From Alphaproteobacteria bacterium (lineage in GTDB: Bacteria > Pseudomonadota > Alphaproteobacteria > Rhodospirillales > Casp-alpha2), in NCBI GenBank assembly GCA_024279135.1, contig JAJRRU010000028.1, positions 16,377 to 80,376 of the forward strand: DNA of 64,000 nucleotides, given 5' to 3'. How positions within the stretch are numbered: position 1 is the first letter of the stretch; the number at the start of each line of letters is the position of its first letter. The notes under the pieces are model-generated. The model was not told the DNA's origin and made no database searches. It saw only the letters and a program-made list of their open reading frames with translations. Below, one piece after another: positions 57,321 through 64,000 of this stretch. Both the position numbers and the translations under genes were made by a program.

Positions 57321-59074
57321 CGCATTTCCTCTACTGGAGTAACACCAAAGATACCAAGGCCAGATGCAACAATCGTTGCAACGCCATGTATTAAAGCCAT
57401 TCTGGCACGGGTCAGTTCACGGTCCTGGGCAACGATAAAGCGCAAATCGGTGTTGTCCTTACCCTTGTTCCACAAGCTGTGATAAGCCGCCGCCAGATCA
57501 TACAGGAAAAATGCAATGCGGTGTGGTTCATGTGACAACGCTGCACTCTCGATCATTTTGGGCCAGCGCGCCATGTGCATGATCAGCTCCAGTTCCGCCG
57601 GATCACAGAGTTTATCCAGCGGCGCTTCGCGCAGAGCCTGGACGCTGAAATCAACATCGGGGAATGTTTCGCTTGCATGGCGCAGGACCGAATGTACACG
57701 GGCGTGGGCGTACTGCACATAAAAAACCGGATTATCGCGGGACTGTTCGGTGACCGATTGCAAATCGAAATCCAGTTGTGCATCGTTCTTGCGGGTTAGC
57801 ATAATGAAACGGAACACGTCCTTGCCGACTTTTTCAACCACCTCGGCGATGGTGATGAAATTGCCGGAACGCTTGGACATTTTAATCTGCTTGCCACCAT
57901 CGAGCAGGTTGATCATCTGGCATAATTTCACGTCCAGTGATCCCTGGTCCTCGCTGACCGCCTTGACTGCGGCCTGCATACGCTTGACATAACCGCCGTG
58001 ATCGGCGCCCCAGACATTGATCATGATCTTGAAATTGCGGCAGAATTTATCCAGATGATAGGCGATGTCGGTGGAAAAATACGTCCAGCTGTCATCAGAT
58101 TTTTTCAGTGGCCGGTCCACATCATCGCCAAACTGCGTTGACTTGAACAGGGTTTGTGGCCGGGGTTCCCAGTCATCGGGTTTCTTGCCCTTGGGCGGCT
58201 CCAGAACCCCGGTATAGATCAAGCCGCGATCATCGAGATAATCCAGGGCATCCTGTACCTTGCCGGACGTCACGATGGCGCTTTCAGCCGTAAAGGTGTC
58301 CATGGTGATACCGAGCCTGCCCAGATCGACCCGGATCAGATCCATCATGGCGTCAACGGCGTATTTGCGGACATAATCCAGCCACTGGCTTTCATCCTCG
58401 CCGAGCCACTTGTCACCTTCTTGTTTGGCAAAGGTTTTGGCCGGTTCAATCAGGTACTCGCCGGGGTATAATCCTTCCGGGATATCGTCGATCTGTTCGC
58501 CCAGAGCCTGGCGGTAACGCAAGTGAAAGGACCGGGCCAGGGTATCGATCTGTGTGCCGGCATCGTTGATCCAGTATTCCCGCGTGACCTTGTAGCCGGC
58601 CTTTTCCAACAAGGCAGACAACGCGTCGCCGTAAACAGCACCACGACCATGACCCACATGCATGGGGCCGGTTGGGTTGGCCGATACAAATTCCACATTG
58701 ACCGGTTCGCCCGCCCCCAGACCAGTGTCACCATAGTTCGTTCCGACCCGTAATATTTCGGCCAGTTCGTCGTACCAGACCTGATCATTCAAGGTTATGT
58801 TGATGAATCCGGGTCCGGCCACATTTACCGCACAGACACTGGGGTCTGTCCGCAGGGCTTCGGCGATTTTCTCGGCCAGCTCGCGTGGTTTCATGGCGGC
58901 CGGTTTGGCCAGCACCATGGCGGCATTGATGGCGACATGACCGAGGCCTTCTTCGCGGGGGGCTTCGATGGTGATACGGGAATAGTCCAGCCCAGCCGGG
59001 ATTACTCCGGCGGCGGCCAGGCCGTCGAGCGCTGCTTCAATGCCGTGTCGTCCAAAGGGTTTGTTCCAACTCAT
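57317..59074 (-). CDS. argS: Arginyl-tRNA synthetase
   Basis: Class I synthetase charging tRNA-Arg, 585 residues. The HIGH motif is [19 protein letters not shown] and the KMSK motif is KMSKRSGN; the N-terminal additional domain and the C-terminal DALR anticodon domain are complete, ending with the conserved ...[11 protein letters not shown]. It lies 94 bp downstream of dgt and begins the argS-SPOR-nagZ-protease-scpA-scpB run. Confidence 0.97.
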   Translation of the reverse strand: MSWNKPFGRHGIEAALDGLAAAGVIPAGLDYSRITIEAPREEGLGHVAINAAMVLAKPAAMKPRELAEKIAEALRTDPSVCAVNVAGPGFINITLNDQVWYDELAEILRVGTNYGDTGLGAGEPVNVEFVSANPTGPMHVGHGRGAVYGDALSALLEKAGYKVTREYWINDAGTQIDTLARSFHLRYRQALGEQIDDIPEGLYPGEYLIEPAKTFAKQEGDKWLGEDESQWLDYVRKYAVDAMMDLIRVDLGRLGITMDTFTAESAIVTSGKVQDALDYLDDRGLIYTGVLEPPKGKKPDDWEPRPQTLFKSTQFGDDVDRPLKKSDDSWTYFSTDIAYHLDKFCRNFKIMINVWGADHGGYVKRMQAAVKAVSEDQGSLDVKLCQMINLLDGGKQIKMSKRSGNFITIAEVVEKVGKDVFRFIMLTRKNDAQLDFDLQSVTEQSRDNPVFYVQYAHARVHSVLRHASETFPDVDFSVQALREAPLDKLCDPAELELIMHMARWPKMIESAALSHEPHRIAFFLYDLAAAYHSLWNKGKDNTDLRFIVAQDRELTRARMALIHGVATIVASGLGIFGVTPVEEMR

Positions 59075-59168
59075 AATATTGCTTTTTTACCAGCCGCAGC
59101 CATATCAAAAAAGGCCGATCAGCGTGCGGTCTGCCTGATCGGTCCCGTGCACGTCGGATAGACGCAGT

Positions 59169-60377
59169 TCAGGAGGTCCGTGTTTGCATATCGAACAGTC
59201 TGGCATGCTCATCCAGGGCCAGTCTGTCTGTCATGCCGGCGATATAGTCCGCAACCAGTCCGGCAGTCTCGCGAGAGCCCGGTTTTCCGGCCTTTATTTG
59301 CCATTGGGTGGGCAGACATTCGGGTTCTTCCAATAATAGATTAAACAGATCTTTGACAACACGACGCGCCTTGCTGGTCATCCGATTGAGTTTGTAATGG
59401 CGATACATGTTTTCGAAAAGAAACTTTTTCATGGCGGCGTCATTTTTTCGCATTTCTTCGGAAAATTCCACTACCGGCGCATCAAAATGACGAATTTCGT
59501 AAGCCGATTCGGGTCTGGCTTCGGCCAACCGTTGGTTGGTCTCCTCAAATACGTCAGTAACCATAGCCCCGATCAGCTGGCGCACGGTTTCATGGATTTG
59601 CCGCGAGGTATCCAGATCCGGGTATTGTTTGCGCACACCGTGATAGATAGGGCCAACAAGGGGGACGTCTGATAAATCGTTCAGGCTGAACAGCCCGGCG
59701 CGCAGACCATCGTCGATATCGTGGTTGTTATAGGCGATGTCGTCGCTCAGGGCGGCGACCTGGGCCTCGGCACTGGCAAAGGTATCCAGTTCCAGATCAT
59801 GGTTTGCGGAATAATCGACGATGACCTGTGGTAGTCCCTCCTGCTGGTTTTTCAGGCTCGCTTTGTTGCCCGTCAGCGGGCCATTGTGTTTGACGATACC
59901 TTCCAGGGTCTCCCAGGTCAGGTTCAGGCCATCAAATTCCGGGTAGCGTTCCTCCAGCCGGGTGATCACGCTGAGGGACTGGGCGTTATGATCGAAGCCG
60001 CCAAAGTCTTGCATGGTTTCTTTCAGGGCATCTTCACCGGCATGACCAAACGGCGGGTGCCCCACATCGTGGGCCAGGGCCAGAACTTCGCCCAGATCCT
60101 CATTCAGGCGCAAATGACGACAGATAGAACGGGCAATCTGGGAAACCTCCAGTGAGTGGGTCAAACGGGTGCGGAAGAAATCACCCTCGTGATTGACAAA
60201 CACCTGGGTTTTGTATTCCAGGCGGCGGAAAGCCTCGCTGTGGATGATGCGGTCCTTGTCGCGCTGGAAACAGCTCCGTGTTGCACTGCGCGGCTCGGCA
60301 AACAACCGGCCCCGTGATTGTTCCGGATCACAGGCATAGGGTGCCTGTGTTGGTAACTGTGCTGTGTTTTGTTTCAT
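59169..60377 (-). CDS. dgt: Deoxyguanosinetriphosphate triphosphohydrolase-like protein
   Basis: HD-domain enzyme that cleaves dNTPs to nucleosides and triphosphate, 402 residues. The metal site is TRLTHSLEVSQIAR with the HD pair in LALAHDVGHPPFGHAGE, and YNNHDIDDG later. The N-terminal SRGRLFAEP and RDKDRIIHSEAFRRL are typical of type 2 Dgt in alphaproteobacteria. It precedes argS. Confidence 0.94.
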   Translation of the reverse strand: MKQNTAQLPTQAPYACDPEQSRGRLFAEPRSATRSCFQRDKDRIIHSEAFRRLEYKTQVFVNHEGDFFRTRLTHSLEVSQIARSICRHLRLNEDLGEVLALAHDVGHPPFGHAGEDALKETMQDFGGFDHNAQSLSVITRLEERYPEFDGLNLTWETLEGIVKHNGPLTGNKASLKNQQEGLPQVIVDYSANHDLELDTFASAEAQVAALSDDIAYNNHDIDDGLRAGLFSLNDLSDVPLVGPIYHGVRKQYPDLDTSRQIHETVRQLIGAMVTDVFEETNQRLAEARPESAYEIRHFDAPVVEFSEEMRKNDAAMKKFLFENMYRHYKLNRMTSKARRVVKDLFNLLLEEPECLPTQWQIKAGKPGSRETAGLVADYIAGMTDRLALDEHARLFDMQTRTS

Positions 60378-60516
60378 GAGCCGACCCTACTCGCGCCGAG
60401 GCACTGATGCAATGCAATACACCGTCATGTGCGCGGCCACCAGGTTAAGGAAATATCAACGCAATAAATTGACAATACGCTTTCGTGTCATAATCGTTGA
60501 TGGAAAGTGTTGGTAT

Positions 60517-60594
60517 ATGAAACCTGTTATTATCGGTTTGTCGGTTTTTTTAGCCGGTACGATTGTGGCCTTTGTTGCGATTTTGTTAAACTAA
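60517..60594 (+). CDS. Possible 25-residue membrane peptide
   Basis: A short frame begins at an ATG with GGAAAG 9 bases upstream and encodes MKPVIIGLSVFLAGTIVAFV plus a short end, almost one membrane helix. It lies alone in the 307-bp gap between dgt and the OB-fold gene. Size and composition fit a small membrane protein, but there is no independent support; the frame extends upstream to 60364 as probable noise. No other gene is seen in this gap. Confidence 0.3.
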   Translation: MKPVIIGLSVFLAGTIVAFVAILLN

Positions 60595-60684
60595 CAGACT
60601 TTCTGACTTTAAAGCCCTGTTTACCAATTAGTAAAAGCCTCATTGTACGGAAATGTAGATTGCCCAGTTTCCCCCCTGAATAGC

Positions 60685-61050
60685 TTAGTTAGCTGGGGTA
60701 AATGTCGCTTTTTCAACCAATGTCGGGTAAAAGTAGCCCATGGTGAAATCTGTATCGAGGACAAGCGTACCCGTCGCCGTTACCATATCACCGACTTTGG
60801 CTGTTTGTTGACTTGTAAAAATCACCCGATCATTATCACCATATTTTGTACCGTCTGATACATGGATGAAGTTGCGACGCATAATGCCGTTATTGACTTT
60901 GATAACCTTGCCGGTCACAGAAACCTGCATTCCAGCCAGTTCCGTGCGCATGGTATGTACATCAGACACGCTCATGCTCCCTGCAACGGCGGCAGAAGAG
61001 ATGAAGGCTACCAAAGCAAAGGCAGCGATAGATTTGATTGAGATTTTCAT
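60685..61050 (-). CDS. Exported OB-fold protein, function unknown
   Basis: 121-residue protein from the ATG at 61050. A signal peptide runs to AVAGS. The mature part is a nucleic-acid-type OB fold: VSVTGKVIKVNNGIMRRNFIHVSDGT, then TATGTLVLDTDFTMGYFYP. I recall similar periplasmic proteins beside c-type cytochrome genes in other proteobacteria; the role is unknown. An alternative start lies six codons upstream; AAGGAAA before 61050 favours the chosen one. It stands alone at the edge of an accessory region. Confidence 0.65.
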   Translation of the reverse strand: MKISIKSIAAFALVAFISSAAVAGSMSVSDVHTMRTELAGMQVSVTGKVIKVNNGIMRRNFIHVSDGTKYGDNDRVIFTSQQTAKVGDMVTATGTLVLDTDFTMGYFYPTLVEKATFTPAN

Positions 61051-61068
61051 AAAGGTTTCCTTTTTCAT

Positions 61069-61446
61069 AAGAATGAGCCGAACCTACATCTGAGAAGGTA
61101 AAAATAAAAGCCTGTATTTACGTCTTTACTGCAACCGCGTCCACTTGTCAGCCAAACGGGCTAATCTTGCAGCAACAGTAATTCTGGATTGTTTGGGGCT
61201 TCTAATCTAACGCCCAGACTAAACTGTCAGTCATCGTAAGATGTTACAATTTTTCATTGAATATGTGTTAAAAATAATTATCCGGTGAGAGTCTGCTTTG
61301 TCCATATAAGCAGGCGTAATGGCATGCTCTGGCTTAGTCCGCTATTAGCCACAAACGAGATATGATCCAATTTTGAAAGGGTGTTTTAATGTCTACCAAA
61401 TTGGGTGTATTCCTTATGCACACCTAAATATGTCGGCATCCTCACT
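61069..61446. other. Intergenic region of the accessory tail
   Basis: AT-rich DNA between the OB-fold gene and the decayed solute-binding protein. It holds the first copy of the imperfect repeat (61326-61360) and several stop-interrupted short frames. I see no gene or clear promoter. Confidence 0.55.
61326..61360 (+). repeat. Imperfect direct repeat, left copy
   Basis: A 35-base segment with core TTAGTCCG-C-TATTAGC matches the one at 61703-61737 at 28 of 35 positions. The two copies flank the decayed solute-binding-protein fragment in the same orientation, 377 bp apart. Confidence 0.7.
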
Positions 61447-61635
61447 ATGTCACATGCACATGATCTTGCGTCCAAAATGGATGGTATAATGGTCTTGGAA
61501 CCACCCATCGAGGTCGTCACACTCTATCACTACCTTAATGTTAAGCATCGACGACTGGTTCCCGAAATGGAGAAAATCCTGATCCAGCTAAACGACAGCG
61601 GTGAAGCCAAGAGGATCATTTCCGGTTCAGATTGA
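61447..61635 (+). pseudogene. Remnant of a periplasmic solute-binding protein (3' end only)
   Basis: The 62-residue frame ends with LYHYLNVKHRRLVPEMEKIL followed by IQLNDSGEAKRI, which matches the C-terminal end of family 3 (PBPb-type) substrate-binding proteins, where the pattern is YxYLxxKHxxLVPxLxxxL. All upstream domains are missing; the preceding DNA has stops in this frame. So the gene is a fragment, perhaps once linked to the sensor kinase downstream. Identification rests on this short segment. Confidence 0.5.
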
Positions 61636-61702
61636 CGGTTTAAGCCCCGCCCCTTGCCAATGTCTCCTTAGGATTGCCACCCGAAGCTGAGATTAGTGGC
61701 TG

Positions 61703-61737
61703 GCTCTGATTTAGTCCGTTATTAGCGAGAAACGGAA
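61703..61737 (+). repeat. Imperfect direct repeat, right copy
   Basis: Second copy of the repeat at 61326-61360 (core TTAGTCCG-T-TATTAGC). The remaining bases between the solute-binding remnant and the kinase (61636-61934) contain no gene; a weak promoter (TGGACG at 61810, TATAAT at 61833, 17-bp spacing) could serve the kinase. Confidence 0.65.
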
Positions 61738-61809
61738 ATAGAATAATAATTTCCGGAACCAATTATTGGATCAATACACAGCCTTATAAACCAATATTGA
61801 TTTGTGACA

Positions 61810-61838
61810 TGGACGACAGCCCCTAAACATTGTATAAT
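61810..61838 (+). promoter_or_regulatory. Candidate sigma70 promoter of the kinase gene
   Basis: TGGACG (4 of 6 consensus) and a perfect TATAAT are separated by 17 bp. The predicted start near 61845 leaves a leader of about 90 nt before the ATG at 61935. Confidence 0.4.
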
Positions 61839-61934
61839 TACAAAAACAAACAACTAAAAATGGTAATTGTTTTATTAATTCATGACACGATATTCCTGAT
61901 ATAGGTGACGAAAAGTATAAATGGGATTTAGTAG

Positions 61935-63908
61935 ATGTACGATTCCAACCTTGGTGTTCTATCAAAAAACCTCCTGCCAACATCGATTCCCTTACGGGCT
62001 TATTTCTCTCGCTTTCTAATTTACTCCACTGCAATTATAATAGTGTTCACCTTAATGGGAGTAGCAGCATTCCAAATTCAAAGTGAACTCGAAGTGAAAG
62101 AGGAGCTTGTAAATAACCGTAGTGCCATTGTACTTGCCGCAAGTTTAGCCAAGCACGACTTTGAGACAGTAATTGCTGATTTATTCTTTCTTGCTAATGA
62201 TAATACTACGCTGGATTTTTTGAAAGGAGAGAATTCCAAAAATAATATTGCCAAGATACAACAGGAATTTCTAAACCTTTCAAGAACCCGCAAATTGTAT
62301 GACCAAGTTCGATTAATCAATCCTTCTGGTGATGAACTGGTCCGAATTAATATTGTTAACGGTAAAGCTACAATCGTTTCTTCTGACAAACTGCAAAACA
62401 AGCTTAATCGCTATTATTTCTCAAAGACCACTAAATTAGCCAAAGGCGAGTTTTATATTTCTCCGATTGATCTTAATGTCGAAAACGGCAAGGTCGAGTT
62501 CCCTCACAAACCTATGATCCGATTTGGCACCCCGCTTTATGACACTTCAGGTGTTTTGCGTGGGGCCATTATTCTCAATTTCCTCGGTCAAATTTTTCTG
62601 GATCAGTTCAAGCACCAAATGGAATTGGCTCCTGGAACTGGAATGTTAATCAACAGCGATGGGTATTGGCTATCTAGCCCAAACCCTGAAGATGAATGGG
62701 CATTCATGTTTGGTGGTGATGCCAACTTTGGCAAGCAATATCCCAATGCCTGGAAAACAATGATTAAGAAACAGGTCGGCATGGTGGAGACCTCCTTAGG
62801 GAGTTTCTCATATTCAACCGTTTACCCATTAACCCGAACAAACCAAACACCTATCCAAGGCAAACAATTGGAAGAATGGAAAATCATCTCGGTTTCCAGT
62901 GTTGAACAAATCAGTTTTTCTTTGATAAAAACCCGTCTGATCAGACATTTTCCTTTTTTGGTAATTTTACCAATGGCTCTGTTCATTGGTTGGTATTCGG
63001 CACGAGCATCCACTGGACGAAAACTGGCTGAACAAAAACTTGCACTAGCCAATTTATCACTAGAAGAGAAAGTAAAGTCTCGTACGCATGATTTGGGTAA
63101 GCGCGTAAAAGAACAAACTGGCCTTTATTCAATTTCAGTAATCCTCAGGCGCTTAAACATCACAATAGAGAAGGCATTTGAATTGGTAGTGGAGATTATC
63201 CCCTCTGCCTGGCACTACCCGGGATTTACCTGTGCCAGAATTACCTACAATGGACTAAATTTCACCACCAATAAATTCAAGAAAACGGGTTGGCGGCAAT
63301 CAACAGGTATTACCCTGTACGGGAAACAAGTCGGTGAAATTGAAGTATATTATCTTGAAGAAATGCCGGAACTGGATGAAGGGCCTTTTATGAAGGAAGA
63401 AAGGAGTCTCATTAATTCCATCGCCACGAGCCTCGAGAATTTTATAATCAGAAAACATACAGAACAGAGCCTTCACTTTGCTTTGAATGAAGCTGAAATA
63501 GCTAACAACACAAAGTCAGAGTTTCTGGCTTCCATGAGCCATGAGTTGAGGACACCCTTAAACGCCGTTCTTGGCTTTGCCCAAATGCTCCAATTCGATC
63601 CTAATAATAAACTTTCACAAGCTCAAAACACACACGTTGAAAATATTCTGGACGGCGGCAACCATCTTCTTAAACTTGTTAATAGTATCCTTGATTTGGC
63701 CAAGATCGAAGCAAATCAAATTTCTCTTGTTATTAAGAATTTGCCCGCTAGTGATATTGTAATTGATTGCATTAAACTCACCATTCCCCTTGGGAAGCCG
63801 AAGTGTATAGAGATTGTTGATCATTTTAGCAGTGAGGTTTCCTCCATTCTTCGTACCGATGGGGTAATCCCCCCATTATTAGGGGCCTTTGAGAGTAGAA
63901 TCGTTTAA
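61935..63908 (+). pseudogene. dCache sensor histidine kinase truncated by an IS3-family insertion
   Basis: Membrane sensor kinase of which residues 1-642 are native. It has an N-terminal membrane helix (about 24-50), a periplasmic dCache domain (YDQVRLINPSGDELVRIN, PHKPMIRFGTPLYD), a second helix (about 330-355), a coiled coil, a GAF-like domain (IIPSAWHYPGFTCARITY) and a HisKA domain with the phospho-acceptor His536 in MSHELRTPLNAVLGFAQML. Just after SILRTD (residue 642), where the ATPase domain should begin, the frame enters the IS end and adds 15 foreign residues before a stop. The HATPase and any receiver domain are lost or lie beyond the IS, so it cannot phosphorylate itself. Confidence 0.85.
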
Positions 63909-64000
63909 GCGGCTATGGGCCTTACCGTGGCCAGTTTTTGCATCGGCGTTATGCCACCGAGTGCCATGTTGGGTCTTTCATTGTTATATGTCCAGAGCCA
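63860..64000 (-). mobile_element. IS3-family insertion sequence, partial (continues beyond window)
   Basis: The element starts within or just after the kinase codon Asp642. Its outer end reads TGGGGTAATCCCCCC, beginning with the 5'-TG usual for IS3-family termini, and the transposase C-terminus lies 45 bp inside, on the minus strand. The far end and the target duplication are outside the window. Confidence 0.75.
63905..64000 (-). CDS. IS3-family transposase OrfB, C-terminal fragment
   Basis: The last 31 codons of a DDE integrase-type transposase run in from the window edge: LWTYNNERPNMALGGITPMQ then KLATVRPIAA and a stop. The YNxERPxxALGGxTPxxKL pattern is diagnostic of the IS3 group C-terminus after the last catalytic Glu. 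Only the 3' end of the gene is visible. Confidence 0.85.
   Translation of the reverse strand, partial: WLWTYNNERPNMALGGITPMQKLATVRPIAA

Overview
The window reads as a chromosomal segment of an alphaproteobacterium, probably Rhodospirillales-like. The reasons are the gene blocks phasin-clpS-clpA, ugd-galU, tatABC-scpBA-nagZ-SPOR-argS-dgt, serS-surE-pcm-nlpD and yajC-secD-secF-Mth938, a CVYG-type RquA rhodoquinone methyltransferase, folate-dependent TrmFO, and complex I assembly-factor homologues. Base composition looks balanced by eye, with some AT-richer accessory patches. No rRNA, tRNA or CRISPR array was recognised.

Layout. 1-2.9 kb: an inositol-phosphatase-family gene cut by the window edge, a 3-hydroxyisobutyrate-dehydrogenase-family gene, and a divergent MerR/cation-efflux pair with a textbook 19-bp-spacer MerR promoter. 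2.9-6.8 kb: clpA, split by one in-frame TAA, then clpS and a phasin gene with its own promoter, palindromic operators and terminator. 6.9-13.3 kb: a DD-carboxypeptidase, the sugar-nucleotide genes phosphohexomutase-ugd-galU, and a DnaJ/VWA pair. 13.5-29.4 kb: an HD-domain protein, DUF3179, a GH114-like protein, coaD, gyrA, an MFS transporter, ssb and uvrA diverging, GFA, a pentapeptide-repeat protein, trmFO and a GNAT. 29.8-33.1 kb: a large unknown envelope protein and an NDUFAF6-like protein.

33.3-39.9 kb is the most unusual part. It holds an alpha/beta-hydrolase-like protein without a normal nucleophile, a GNAT, a PuuD-like membrane protein, and then a self-contained respiratory module: a seven-heme cytochrome c anchored by a C-terminal helix, a di-heme-type cytochrome b, a periplasmic ethylbenzene-dehydrogenase-type heme protein with a CxxxCH site, and rquA. 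The three cytochrome genes are headed by a perfect FNR box (TTGATCAAGATCAA) placed exactly 32 bp from a perfect TATAAT, and end in a strong terminator. I infer an oxygen-repressed quinol or rhodoquinol electron-transfer chain with no molybdoenzyme nearby. The block sits between two genes (Mth938/NDUFAF3-like and NDUFAF6-like) that I remember as neighbours in other alphaproteobacteria, which suggests an insertion.

39.9-60.4 kb is mostly housekeeping: Sec accessory proteins, an AAA ATPase and GreB, a small accessory patch (GFA, a truncated FkbM methyltransferase, LpxR), then nlpD-pcm-surE-serS, tatC-tatB-tatA, scpB-scpA-M50 protease-nagZ-SPOR-argS and dgt, many with 4-bp ATGA overlaps. 60.4-64 kb is an accessory tail: a periplasmic OB-fold protein, a decayed solute-binding protein flanked by imperfect repeats, and a dCache histidine kinase cut before its ATPase domain by an IS3-family element that runs off the window.
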